This document shows, piece by piece, positions 44,750 to 57,167 of a stretch of DNA of 64,000 nt. Every line of letters starts with the position of its first letter. Positions within the stretch are counted from its first letter, which is position 1. Source of the DNA: Pristionchus mayeri (Eukaryota > Nematoda > Chromadorea > Rhabditida > Neodiplogasteridae); assembly GCA_036245805.1 (NCBI GenBank), contig BTRK01000004.1, forward strand, positions 26,583,541-26,647,540, given 5' to 3'. A program made the position numbers and the translations under genes. The notes beneath the pieces are model-generated. The model saw only the letters and a program-made list of their open reading frames with translations, was not told the DNA's origin and ran no database searches.

Positions 44750-47700
44750 TTTCAGAAAGAAGAGAAGCGCGAATTCAGAAGCAGCGAAGATGGAGAAGAG
44801 GAGAGAAGAAGAAGAGAGATGCGCGGAGAGGAAAGACCTTCGTGATATTCCAAATTAATGAAAGAAGAGGATGAAGATCACGAGAGAAAGAAAGAGGGCA
44901 CATCGTAAATGGGAACGAAATCTGGAATCTCTTGAAGGAAGATAAGAGATCGAGAATCCAGATGACTCCACTGGATAAGAGAACACTTCCATCAATACAA
45001 AAAGAGGGCAAAAGAATATCCTCGAGGGAAATTGAAACCATCTGAAGCACTTTGAGAGAAGAGTAAACACTTTGGAAGATTCCCTCTAATGAATATTTCA
45101 TCCAGTGGAGTTGAGACGAGAAAGGAAAGAAGCGCCAATGGAAATAAGAGGAACTTACGGATCGATTTACTCCTCTCAAAAAGGACTGCCTGAAATGGAA
45201 AGGAGATTACTCGAATGAACTCTCCCCCCTCTCGAGAAGAGAGGGGAGAGGGAGAGGGACGACTAATTCCCTTGGACGAAGGCACTGCCGAGCATATTCT
45301 GCAGAATAGCATGCGAACAGAAGATTATGGAGGAGTGGAATGAAGAAGATAGAGATGATGAAGGAGGAAGAAGAGATGAGAGGGAGTACAAATAATGATG
45401 GGAAGCAATTATGATTCCATTTAGGGAGAGATGAAGAAGCAAACATTGGAGATGAAGTTGAGTAGGATGGAGTGATTACGAAGGGAATAGAAGGAGAAGA
45501 AGACTGAAGGGAGAACATCGATATGAGAAGGGAAGAGGGAGGAAGAGGGAAGTTAATCAAGGGACGACTACGGTGGAAGAGAACACTCGGAAGAGGAGGA
45601 AGAAGGGAGAATGACACAGTACTTCTATCGATGGAAGAAGAATATCGACGAAGAGAGACAGAGAGAGAGGCATATCGAAGAAGGAGGAGGGAGAAAGGTG
45701 GTATGTAGAGGAGTAGTGGCCATTGCATCCACAATCATCATGGGGGAGTGAGTATTGATGACAGTTCTCTCTCTATCGATCCCCCTCCTCCTCCTCCATT
45801 TTACGTCTTCTCCCTCGATCGACGTCGCCTTCGAATAAGAAATGGCCTTCTTTCGCAATTTCGAATTCCCTCTCTTCCTCTTTTCTCTCCTTCCTCTGGA
45901 GGACAATCGACCCTTTTGATGTTCCCTTCTCAGACTGGTCAATGAGAAGGGAGAAGATGGCAAGCTGTCTATCACTCTCTCACTAGAATACCACTTCCAC
46001 GTTTCAGAAGGATCCAACCACTGAATATGACACCAACTGGAACCAATAGCGAACTCGGTATGGTACCAGAGATGGATGGGAGGAGAAATATGACAGATGC
46101 TTAGAGGCTCATCTCACAATGAACGACCTTCCATTATGAGAGGGACAGAGATGAAAGAGAGGAGAAGAGGAGGAAGACGAAGGAAGTTGAATATCGTGGG
46201 ATGGAATCAATAGGAGTATCGTGAGGACACTTCATTAGAATGCCGTGAGCATATGGGGATGTTCCCTAAGAGGGATCTATCGATGGAGAGGAGAGGAGGA
46301 AAGAGATGGAAGAGAGAGAGAGAGAGAGACAGAGGGAAAGGGCAATCCCCATCCCATTTGGAAGAAGAAGGAGGAGAAGAAGCATCTACATACGATTAGT
46401 CCGAGAACGAAGGATTTCAGAAGGAGGAGGAGAGGAAAGGAAGAAGAGGAGGATGAGAGGGGAGGGGGGGGAGAGTAGGAGGAGAAAGAGAGATAAAAAG
46501 TAAGGGATAGAGACTTAGTTGCTAGGAGAGAGAGGGAGAAGTCAAGGAGGCGAGAATCTATTAGTGATTCCCGTTGAGAGAAGAGGTAAATGAGGAAGAA
46601 GAGATGAGAAGTCAGGGAGATATTGAAGGAAAAGAGGGTGAAGAAGACTTGATTTGGATGAGAAAGAAAAGAAAATTGGAGAGGAAGAGACAAATTTCGA
46701 GATAATTATTAGAAATGAGGTGATCAAGGAAGAAGTCGAGGGAGGGAGGGAGGAAGGAGATTGGAGATTCTCCCGATGGAATAGAAGTGAAGGAGAGATG
46801 TCTTTGGAAGTGGAGACAGACGGGTCTAATCAAGAGTCGACTCATTCAGTCTGTCTCATCGAAGTGAGAAGAGGTAGAAAGTGGATGGAAATGAAGACTC
46901 GAAGAGAAAGATGATATGGATCAGGGGATGTGTAAGTGGAGAGAATGAAGAAGAGAAGCATGAGAAAGAGAAGAGATCAGTGAACTATCACCAGGATGAT
47001 TACTGAGATAGGAAGGTACTAGAGGAATGGATGGAATATCGGAATACGATGATATAGAAGAAAGATTAGCGAATGGAGAAAAGACAAGAGTGACAGTTGA
47101 TGGAGAGAGGATGAATACATTACTATGAAGAGATGGAAAAGGACAGTTCGGATGAAGAGGGAGAGATGGGAGGGGGGGGGGGGGCAATCTCCTCCCTCTG
47201 ACCTCTCTCGACAGGGCATGGCCTCACAAATTACAGTCCGTCTGCATGGCGAGATGAGGCCTGGAGGGTCTTTTGAGGTCGAGGGGGAGAGGGGGGGAAT
47301 AGGGATCGGAAAGTGAAGAAGAAGGGATGGCTAATGGAAGATTAGATAGAGACGGCGTACGAGTCCCATTAGTCTCTTCTGATCTACTCATTACTTCTCA
47401 TCGATCGAAGAAGGAGAAGCAGGATAATGAAGGCAGTCCTCGCCATTCTTTATGACCTATCAAAGGCACTCGAAATGAGGATAATGAAGGGAAACTAAAT
47501 TACCGAGGATGTGAGATGTACTCACACTTTATGAGTCCTGAGAGATTGGAGAAGCAGTCTTCAGTCTAAGGAGTGATCAGTGGGAGAGAGGGAGGAGGTA
47601 TGAATGACTTCCTCCATCGAAGATCCTTCCTCTCTCTCTTCACGGTTCACTGCTTCTCCGTTCCCTCTAATGACCCGCCCTTTTTATTCTTCCCTCTCCC

Positions 47701-49300
47701 TCTCTCTCTTCCAGTTCATTCTCACCCTACAAAAAAGGGATGATAATGAGTGATCGATGAGAATTCGACAATGATCGAGAAGAGATCAAGAATAGAAGAG
47801 AAAAGAAAGAAGGAAGGAGGGAGCTACTCCGTCTCTTCTCCATTATACCATGCAAAAGGGAACTGCAATGGAATGGAGGTGACTGATATGAAGGATCTTT
47901 TGTGACGAATGCTATTGAGAATTGGAGGAAAGTAGAGGAGGGATTGAGGATGAAGAGGGACAGAGATCGAGAGGTTTAGAGAGAAAGAGTATCGATGCTC
48001 GATTAACACGAGTTGTAAATGAGGACACGACCATTTAAAGAGGAACGAAGTTTGGATGAGAGGGAGGAGGAGGAGGAGGAGGAGGAGGAGGAGGAGGAGG
48101 AGGAGGAGAAGAGAGTGAAGTGGTATGGATAAGAGGGAAAGGGACTGGAAAACTGTGAGAGGGGAAGAGAGGTGACTAAGGAGAAGAAAAGGAATCTGAT
48201 TGATGCTACAGAAGAACGGCTCGAAGTTGACTGACTTCGGAATGATGACAGGGGGAGGAGAGGGAGGGGGGAGGAGAGGGATGGGGATGGATAGTGGAAT
48301 AGTAGTGAGTCACTCAGCAACCTCTACATTGAATAGTAGCCACTTTTGCGTGGTTGAGGGTGAGAAATGGGAGGAAGGAGGGAAGGTCGAGAGAGAGAGA
48401 GAGGAGGGAGGGGCTATGAGCTATGAGGTAGAAAGGAGAATGAAGGAACCAAATTATGGAGAGCCCTCTTGGAGAAGTGAAGAGTTCTCGAAATGGAGAG
48501 AAACGTTTTCAGTGCCAAAAGGGAGAGAGAAAGTAGAGTAGGGTATGGGATGTAGGATAGTCGAGGATCAAAGGTGAGAGAAGGGAGGGGATGAATGGAG
48601 TGGAGAGTAATGGCATAGAGAGACATCGAATACTCAGATAACTGTCAATAGAACTGTGAGGAGGAGAAGAGAGGAGGAGGGAAAGACACTGGAGAAACCA
48701 ATTTAGAGTCTGGAAGGGGAGGAAGGTGGAGAGAAGTGGAATTAGTGGGAATGATGAGGAGTCGACAGGCAGGAGAACGGAGGACGAAGGGAAGGAGGAG
48801 AGATGAGGGAGGAGAGAGGGAGGAGAGAGGGAGGAGGGGGAGGAGGGGGGGGGAGATACTCAGTTTGGATAGTCTCTCGTGTACTCACAGGAGCGTGTTG
48901 GACACCTGTAGACAAACAGTAGATCACCTCGGGAATACAGTAGAGGGTCAATGGGAGAGATATCTGGAGGAGACCCCTCTCTGTCCCTCCCCTCTCGCAT
49001 GCAGACAGACACGATATTGATCGGCTTCTTCTAAATTTGGGTAGTGGACACGTCCCCTCTGGGGGAGGAGTGGAAGGGGAGAGGGGAAGGGGAGAGGAAG
49101 GGGAGGAGGGGGAAAGGGGGGGAAGGAACTCCTGCAGGACACACCTGGATAAAGACCAGCTGGTACCCATGAGAGGTCCTCCATAGAGGGAGAGATGGAT
49201 GGGGGTGTGTTGAGATGAGACTATTCCATGCATATCTAGAGACTCGAATGGACAGAAGGGAGAAGAAAGGGAGAGGAAGGGGTTCCAGCCCCATATATCT
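44750..49300. other. 4.5-kb purine-rich (plus strand) region with no confident gene
   Basis: The plus strand is dominated by GA runs, including GGA triplets at 48066-48110 and G tracts at 47170-47183. Other coding regions in this window have introns that are pyrimidine-rich on the coding strand, so the bias suggests a minus-strand transcription unit. Two minus-strand stretches look exon-like: 47260-47203 (ccag acceptor, gtcag donor, reading LISPCRRTVICEAMPCRER) and about 49045-48893 (reading ISLPLTLYCIPEVIYCLST). Neither could be placed in a family, so I do not call a gene. Confidence 0.4.
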
Positions 49301-49504
49301 ATCAAATCTCATAAACAAACGACCCATCCCTCAATCGACTTCTTCCCTTTTGCAGGCCTGTCTTTCTCCTTCTCTTCTCTCTGCAGACTCGAATTTGCGT
49401 GTGTAGAGTGTAAATAGAATCGCGATGTTTCCGAAAGAACGCAAAAACGTAGTGTAACTCTTTGAAACGTTAATTTCCTTCTCCATTATCCGTTTTTCTT
49501 CGGG

Positions 49505-50979
49505 ATGGAGTGGTCGAATCTCGTGGAATCGTGTGGATTGAATGGAGAGACGAAACTAATCTTCATCGGAGGGGGAAACATGGCTGGAGCACTCATTAAG
49601 GGAGCAATCAATTCGAGTGAGTCGTCTTCCTTTCATCATTGAGTTATTCTCTCTCCGTCTATCCGATTAGTCACATGGCAGTGCATTCCATCGAGAGGAA
49701 CAGTGATAGTCACACGGTTACTCACTTCCCCCATTCACTAACTACTCAGATTTCATCACAAAAGACGACATCGTCGTCAGCGTGAGAAGCAAAGAAAGTG
49801 CAGCCAAGTGGATCGTCAGTTTACAATCAATCGATTTCGAGCATCGATTCTACAGTAATCCTAATATGTTCATCGCAGGAGGATGGCTTCAGCAACACAT
49901 TCACCGACAACAACGAGATGCTCAAGAAATTTCCCCTAGGTATTGTAATCGGCTATCGATCAAGTACTGTAATTTGTGCAGGAGTCGTATTCATTTGCGT
50001 GAAGCCTCAATTGTTCGGATCGATGGTAGATCAATTGGAGGAAGGAATCCTCCATGCTTCTCCTCTCGTTGTATCCATCATGGCTGGACTGAGTACGGAG
50101 ACTCTCTCTCAAAAGGTCAGTTCTACCGTATCCCTCCCTTGCAATCCCTCCTCAGTTGATTCATACTGGGTATTCTCATTCGATGATTCGTATGATGCCT
50201 TCCACTCCTTGTCTCGTCGGTGCCTCTGCCACTCTTCTCTGCTACAATTCTCTCCCCATCAACAATCGAGTCAGTCCCTCTCTCCTTCTCCCTTACCGTA
50301 TTCCTTCCTCTCAGCTCTCTCTAGTCACTTCTCTGGCTGATTGTGCAGGCACGTGCACTATTCTGGAAGAGAAGCAATTCCACGCTGCCTCTGCTGTCGC
50401 CGCGTGCGCCCCCGCTTATGTGAGTTACTGTAGCATCGCCCATCGAGGTACGGTAGTCTCACCACGCAATGTGGACTAATCTACAGTATCCCTTCTACAG
50501 GTATTCCTTCTAATCGAGGCACTTGCTGATGGGGGAGTATTGGCTGGTCTTCCCAGAAAGGATGCACTCAATCTAGCCACTCAGTCCTTCCAGGTATCAC
50601 TGCCTATGGTGATGGATTGAATCTCGCACTAATTTTCAGGGAGCGGCTAAACTGGTCGCCGAATCACGAAAGCACCCAGGACAACTGAAGGATGAGGTCA
50701 GTGGGACTAGTCATCTCCTCGTCGTACCGTATCCCTCTCTCTCTACATATTCGTTATTCTTCCCTTTTAAAATTACCCACCAAGGACCCCTACATGCACA
50801 CGACGGGGGTTTTTTTTCGGAATGGTATTAAAATAAACGAATGCTGATAGGTGTGCTCAGCGGGTGGATCGACGATCGCAGGAGTGAGAGTTCTCGAGAG
50901 AGCAGCAGTCAGATCTGCACTCATCGAGGCAGTCAAAGCAAGTACTGAGAGATCGGAAGAGATGAGCAAGATGAAGTGA
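49505..50979 (+). CDS. Pyrroline-5-carboxylate reductase, complete, 9 exons
   Basis: Exons: 49505-49616, 49750-49814, 49879-49939, 49982-50115, 50156-50273, 50349-50419, 50501-50593, 50640-50696, 50851-50979, about 279 residues, the normal length. The N-terminal Rossmann motif is [23 protein letters not shown] and [20 protein letters not shown] follow, then the C-terminal dimer domain AALADGG-like [23 protein letters not shown], and [10 protein letters not shown]. The enzyme reduces pyrroline-5-carboxylate to proline with NAD(P)H, in cytosol or mitochondria. The exon 5 donor is not well defined: I chose gtccct at 50274 because it restores phase. No mitochondrial targeting peptide is obvious at the chosen ATG. 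Confidence 0.93.
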
Positions 50980-51097
50980 CCAGTAGCAATCGATTAGGGC
51001 CATTCCAATTGTTAGTACGGGTACTCCCTTGTTTTGCATCAAAACGTTTCTGATAAACATTCATAATTTCAAACTCAACAATCAACAGTCAAAGCAA

Positions 51098-52978
51098 CTA
51101 TTTGTTCGAATTGAGAAAATTGATGAAGAGGGAGGCGATTCTCTTTGAGTCGTGCACGGGATTGGCCTTCGTGAAGGAGACGAACTGTCGTCGCAATCGA
51201 GACAATTCACCCATCGTGCGGATGCGACCACCACGAACCTGCCAAGGAGGAAGATGACAAGGAATGGTGGGATGGACTACCGTATTCGATCCCTCCTCGG
51301 CACACGACACCACCATGTCTCCTCCCCCTAGAGACAGCTTCTGCTCACTCACTATCTCCTGCACCACCTGCACGAATGGTCCTCTCTCTCTCTGCATGGT
51401 TCGTGCTGAGTAACCTGTTGGGTGACTCTATCCAGTAGATGGAGTAGATCGGGAGGGGCGAGAGGGGCTGTGGCCGTACTCGCATTCTCACTCAGTTGCA
51501 CCCCTTCACACAACCACTCTCGGATCTCAGTGAGGGGAAGAGAGACGAAACGAGGAGAAGAGTGCTGCAATGCCACTCTTATTCATCTGTCTCTTCTGTA
51601 GAACTGACATTGAATAGTTGCACCTTGCCAAATCGAAGTGTTCACAATTTCGTGAATCATAACAATAACACATTGGTAACCTGGAGATCGAATTGGATAT
51701 CCTCCATTTCCTCATCACTCGCTTTCTCCTTCTCGAGTCTTCCTGTCTCAACGAGAAAGAGTGGCGAATCCCATCGTTGACGAGAATCCGGAGATTCATA
51801 TCGACGGAATAGCTCAGATATCACAGTCGACGTATAACTAAAACGGTACAGTATACCAGTAACTCTCACACACAACCATATTAATCTTTCTTTGTCCTAT
51901 CGTACCGCTCTCCCTCCGCCCCTACCGTATCCCACTCCTAGCAATGTCTACCGTATCCCTCTCCCTCCGCCCCTACCGTACCTCCCTTCTAGCTTTGTTT
52001 ACCGTATCCCTCTCCCTCCGCCCCTACCGTACCTCCCTTCTAGCTTTGCTTACCGTATCCCTCTCCCTCCGCCCCTACCGTACCTTCTTTCTAGCGTTGT
52101 CTACCGTATCCCTCTAATTCGGCCCCTACCGTACCTCTCTCCCTCCTGCTTCTGCTCATTCAACCATTGACTCGTTCCTTCATCGCATTTCACACAGAGA
52201 ACTGCGTAAGTCGTTTTCACTGTCTTTCCAACAAGAAACAGCTCGTACCGGAATCCTACAAAAAAATCTCTATCATATTTCCTGGACAAATTCCTAAACC
52301 AGTTTCGCTAGATATGTTTCTACTTAATAAAATAAAAGTAGCCCAGAAAACAACCTTTAATGTAGTTCATTGCATCACAAATGACGATGTTGTTCTTCAC
52401 GAGTGCCTTTTGGAGAGACGAACGAATGTATCCACGGTGCATCTTCTCCTTAAGAATAATAATAGTATACGAAGTCTCGTTGCGAAGGCGCAGCCACAAT
52501 CTTGCGCCTTCGCGAATATCATTGCGAAGGCGCAAGAGTAGGTCTGGAGCCTTCGAATTGATACTTATCGAACCAAGAATATCACTATGACACCGGACTC
52601 TCACTCATTCAATTGAGTTATACTATACAGCCAATGATGGCATGTGTATCTTTCTCGTAGAATCCAGTATCTACTCGAAAGCCTATGTTTCGTGGTACTT
52701 TATTGCCCGAGTGGTCACAGGACAATGTGCACTAAGAATAAGACGTGTTAAACTGACTTTATTCGAGTCCGTGTAGCAATTTCGATCGTACCCTGCATAG
52801 TCCTCGTCTTTAATTACAACAACTTCGAATTTGGTCTGCCTGAAAGAATGTTGATCCACCTCCAACATTTGAGAAAAAGAAAAAAAAAGACTGACGTTTC
52901 GCGGAGATTGGCCGCAATTCTTTCGACGATCGTCGACTTTCCTGATGCAGGAAGGCCTGTCACTAACAAAAACGGCAT
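51098..52978 (-). CDS. KTI12 homologue (Elongator-associated P-loop ATPase), complete, 8 exons
   Basis: Exons: 52978-52896, 52839-52758, 52448-52355, 52255-52135, 51837-51681, 51564-51415, 51367-51281, 51238-51098, about 304 residues against about 350 in human. It starts MPFLLVTGLPASGKST, the Walker A. Then come EKMHRGYIRSSLQKAL, DAMNYIKGFRYELF (Walker B-like and the KTI12 hallmark), and RRYESPDSRQRWDSPLF. It ends LDRVTQQVVQEI and GELSRLRRQFVSFTK. KTI12 binds tRNA and the Elongator complex and is needed for wobble-uridine modification. It converges with the P5C reductase gene, with only 118 bases between stop codons. Intron 4 holds a 51-base minisatellite. Confidence 0.92.
51905..52133. repeat. 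Minisatellite, about 51-base unit, in KTI12 intron 4
   Basis: Four to five copies of ctccctccgcccctaccgta(c/t)cc...ctagcnntg...taccgtatccct occur. Each unit carries two TACCGTA words. Confidence 0.85.
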
Positions 52979-53206
52979 CTTAATTAATGAATTTAATTTT
53001 TTTTAAAGGTTCATGAAACTTGTGAAAATCCGCCGTCCGCCTCAAGCCCCATCCGGGTTACGGTAGACGCTAATGAGCACGGAGATTACTTCCCTATTCC
53101 TTCTTTTTGATTAATTAATTTAATTAAATCATTTAAACATTATTTTATTATATATTTCATTGTTAATAAATATTTAAAAAGTCACGTCGGTCACACCCCT
53201 GAAGAA

Positions 53207-53862
53207 CATGATAGGCAAAATAGCACACCAGTTGATAGAAAAAGACACGAAATTGGTAGATAAGTGGAGGATACAGATGAATTGACAAAGGAAAAGGTTC
53301 TTCGTGATCTCGAATCAACAAATGATAATACTATACTTGTGAATTGATTGAAGCAGAGAGGGTAAGGGGGAGAGTCAGAAGGAACAGTGAGTGAGTACTC
53401 ATTCTAAATAACTTGTTATCTCCCCTCAATGCTCCCACATAACAACGAGACGTATTCGTATAATATTATCCATTCTTAATTGAGAAAAATTAAATTTTCA
53501 TCATCAGTAGTTAATTCGTCTCTCCTTCCAGGATGAATTCCTTCTCTCATCCTCTGTCTCTCTAATCTATGTGCTCTCTCGCCACTGATTCTCCTCCTCC
53601 CCAAAGTGCATGGAAATTCTGATGGGTTTTCCCACGGATGATGCTTCTCCTGCCAAGTCCTGCGTGGGAAAAGCGGGCTTGATTCCCATGCTGGGCTATC
53701 TTCAGCATCCTCCATCTCTCAAATCTACATACTATCTAACACCTGATGATCTTCTCTCTCCTCAAAGTCATGGGAATTCTGATTGGTTTTCCCAGGGATC
53801 CTGGGAAAAGAGGGGCGTAACCACATGAGCATGATCGAACAGTCCATTCACCCTCATTCAAC
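53207..53862. other. Internal 5' region of the MULE-like element
   Basis: Between the left inverted repeat and the gene start. It includes two similar stretches (atggaaattctgatgggttttccca near 53610 and atgggaattctgattggttttccca near 53770), which read as an old tandem duplication. It probably holds the promoter and 5' UTR. Confidence 0.5.
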
Positions 53863-56660
53863 ATGTTCTCGTGTCCGGAAGATGGCTGCACCGTCGCTTC
53901 CTTCAAGGAGCGGTACTCCGTCTACCCCCATCTCAAGAAGCAGCACAACTGGTCGGATGAGCGAGTGGAGCAGTACAAGACGGACGTGCTGAAGGAAGCC
54001 ACAATCGAGAAGCAGAAGGACAACGCCTTCCCCTGCGACTACTGCTACGAGAGATTGCCCACGGACAAGCAGTGGAAGCAGCATCTCACCCGCAAGCATC
54101 CGGATAAGGTGAGTACTTCTGTATCTTTCGCCTAGGCTACCGTAGGTATCGGGAGTGAACCTCTCCTCACTGCTAGAGGTACTGTAGGTGGGATACGGTG
54201 GACCATTCCCTCACAGTACTCGTATAGTAATTCGATGTGTTGAGGTGGTGAAGAAGGCGGTGCCGACAGTGGAGTGCCCTGTGGAATCATGTGAGATGGT
54301 CGTGTGGACGAGGGAGTCACTGGCAGACCACTGCGCTCAAGACCACAAGAAGGACGACATCGATTTCGAGGTGGAAGAGGAGAACTTCAAGACGCTCGAG
54401 GAATTTCAAGTAAGTCGTTGATATTGTGAGGGGGGATACTGTAGGCATCTTATAATTCACACCTCAATCTCACACTTTCAGGAGATCATCAAAGTGCACC
54501 CTCGATTCGACCCTGCCTACTTCATGTCAGATGCCGCACCTGCCCTCTACAATGGCTTCCATCGAGCACTTCCAAATGCAAAGGCAGTGCGACTCTACTG
54601 CATCTGGCACTTTCTGAAGGTATTTTCTTAAGTTTACCGAACTTTTCCGAAGGCGAGAGAGCACGCGGATTAGAGAGGTGATTAGTGAGATTCTTCATCA
54701 TTTCAGTTTGTCCGAGAGCACGTGACTATCTCCTACATCGGAAAGGAGAGGGAGAGGGGAGAAGAGGTGTACGCCACGATCAAGGAGCTGACACTGACTG
54801 TCCCTAGGAAGCAGTTCACTCATCTTCTCACTACCCAGATGGACAGTTTGGATAACAAGGAAGGGGATGGATTCAAAGCCTACTTCCATCCACACGCCAG
54901 GGACCGAACCCTCTGGGCTCCCTACGCTCGGTCAGTACTGTTCACAATTCGGAACAGAAGAGAATCACGCACATATATTTCCCCTCTCTTTACCACCATT
55001 CCACTCTAGCTATCATTATATGTGCTGATTTGGATAGAACCTGACTTATCTCTTTCTTAATCCTCGATTCCAGGTCTACTGCCCCCTTCAATACCTCAAT
55101 GTTCAATGAAGCCTACCATCGAGTCCTCAAGAACGTGTGGCTGCCGAAGGGAAGAAGAGCGAGACTAGATGAACTGGTCAACACTCTTCTCACTGTCCCC
55201 CAGATTCAAGACGAGGATTTGGAGATTGAGGTGTACCATTTGCATCATGTTCTTTCTGTAGTATCATTCCAAAATGAATGGCGACATTTTCGTTCTTCCT
55301 ACAATATTACTCTTTCAGGATGAGAAGGGACTGGTGACTGGGAAGTACCGTCTGAGCGCTCAGTACCTGCGGCACCGTACATGCAAGGAGGAGTACGAAA
55401 CGGCCACTGACAAGATCTCCATCATCTCGAAGTCGGAGTGGCGAGTGCAGTCTTCAAGGGGAGGGAAGGAGTACACAGTGATCGACCTGGGAGAGGGGGT
55501 GTGCGACTGCGAGAAGCAGAATCTACATTGCTGGAAGTGAGTCTATGACAAGATTTCTCCCCCCAGTCATCCTCACTGGATACAGTAACCCTTACCGAAT
55601 GTGGTTGTAGATGCGTCGCCTGTCCTCGTCGATTCACGTGCACCTGCCCAGACAGTGTGAAGGCAGGACTCAATTGCAAGCACGTCCATGCTGCACTCAC
55701 CTACTCACCCATCACAGGTTTCATATCTGTTTATGCTTTGAAGACACGGCTTAACTTTGATTCTTGAGATGACACTCCTGAAGCTGGTCCAACTTTCATG
55801 GATCAAGTACTGGAGGCGATTGATCACGACCATGCCATCCAGTCGCGTATCCTCATCGAGGAAGAGGTATGACTGTATACTCATTATCTGTAGATCAATT
55901 CCCCACTCTCCATCCTTCTTCCTGTAAATAAAATCATTCAGGAAGAGGACGAGAACGAGGCGAGGCTCAATACGATGGTCGATCCCATGGAGCAGGAGGC
56001 GAGAAGAGAAGAGGAGAAGAAGAGAGAGCAGATAGGAGTGATGAGAGGACAGTTTTACGAGGTGAACATGCGAAGTCTCTCCAATTCGAACACTCTCTAA
56101 TTGGTTAGAGGAACGAGAGAGCGTGTAATTTGAAGAGAGCCAAAGTTTCCTTGCAGCTTCTCGAAGACGCGAGGAATCGATTCAACTTCGCCAGTCGTAA
56201 AACGGACAATACTGAGGGCATGGAAGAGTTCATCAAGAACTTTCAATCGGTGGTGGATCAGCTCCCCATTCCCCATGGAAGGAGAGGAAGGGAGCCTGCA
56301 CCCAAGAAGATCAGAGATCATCTCAAGTTCGTCCCTCCCACCATCGGAACTGTGAGTGATCAATTGCATTTTATTGACAGCAGGGATCTGAATCTAATCT
56401 ATTGGTGAGACTGTGGATCATTTCAGCCCGGAAGAAGACGCGGCAACTTCGGTGTGAATGCGCAGCCACTCGCAGCAGCCGATCCCGACCTGATGAACAC
56501 CTGCTATTCCTGTCTCAAAGGTGTTGCACCCTCCGGTCACGATGGCGAAGAAAACGACGGATGGGTTCAGTGTCCCTCCTGTTCCCTCTGGGCACACGTG
56601 CTCTGTGTCCCCTTGGGTGCCATCTGCCAGTCATGCCATTCCGCTATATATGACCCTTGA
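53863..56660 (+). CDS. MULE-derived protein with C2H2 finger, partial transposase core, SWIM and PHD fingers, 11 exons
   Basis: Exons: 53863-54108, 54245-54409, 54482-54619, 54707-54930, 55074-55230, 55319-55536, 55611-55717, 55769-55866, 55942-56061, 56157-56351, 56427-56660, about 633 residues, with every junction in phase and no stop. Domains in order: zinc-finger-like FPCDYCYERLPTDKQWKQH; a second Cys/His cluster (VECPVESCEMVVWTRESLAD then H); MULE core block 2, FMSDAAPALYNGFHRALPN with its catalytic Asp and LYCIWH; block 3, NTSMFNEAYHRVLKN, with the catalytic Glu; SWIM finger FTCTCPDSVKAGLNCKHVHA; an acidic coil; and a C4HC3 PHD finger (CYSCLKG, WVQCPSCSLW, AHVLC, CQSC). The first catalytic Asp block (normally a DGTF-like motif) is missing: only a 72-base intron separates the finger exon from block 2. 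It is either a defective transposase or a repurposed chromatin protein. Confidence 0.85.
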
Positions 56661-57167
56661 TCTGCCTACAGTCTTGATTTCATTCCATTCTGCCAATCTT
56701 TGTCGTTTTTCTTTGAGTTGTTTATTATTCTTTTTCATGCGTCCCCAGAGATAAATAGTATTGCAGTTCTCAAATTTACCTTCACTGCACGTTTATAATT
56801 GGGATGGTTATTCAGGGGTGTGACCGACGTGACTCATTTTTAAATATTTATTAACAATGAAATATATAATAAAATAATGTTTAAATGATTTAATTAAATT
56901 AATTAATCAAAAGAAGGAATAGGGAAGTAATCTCCGTGCTCAATAGCGACTACCGTAACCCGGATGGGACTTGAGGCGGACGGCGGATTTTCACAAGTGT
57001 TCATGAACCGGTTCAAAGATTGAAAATGTCACATTACAGTACACTATTGGGCATTAGTTTACTGGGGCGACTCATGTTGTTCGGGTCAAAATCCTTATGA
57101 ACAAATATTTTCTAAAGAGGATTTTGGAATAATCGTGTACATTATTTATTTATTCTATTAGCAAATT
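56661..57167. other. MULE 3' end and spacer to the protease gene
   Basis: Includes the right inverted repeat (about 56815-57010) and a 157-base spacer. No gene seen. Confidence 0.5.

Larger units (their letters stand above)
53007..57010 (+). mobile_element. 4.0-kb MULE-like DNA transposon with ~200-base terminal inverted repeats
   Basis: 53007-53206 and about 56815-57010 are inverted copies. Outermost are ggttcatgaa and (c)acttgtgaaaatccgccgtc; innermost is agtcacgtcggtcacacccct. Only scattered mismatches separate the arms, so the insertion is probably fairly recent. The interior holds one spliced gene on the plus strand. I could not define a clean 9-base target duplication at the tips. Confidence 0.85.

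Noticed and set aside
46654..46914. Acidic plus-strand protein frame in the purine-rich region
   Set aside because: Glu/Arg/Lys/Gly richness is what any GA tract gives. No domain or splice support.
47216..47316. Plus-strand galectin-like exon (QITVRLHGEMRPGGSFEVEG)
   Set aside because: Too short, no neighbouring exon, and the surrounding strand bias favours the minus strand.
48742..49305. Minus-strand small membrane protein of the Pmp3/UPF0057 type
   Set aside because: Only the hydrophobic stretch YCIPEVIYCL hints at it. The N-terminal part does not fit and exon borders are unclear.
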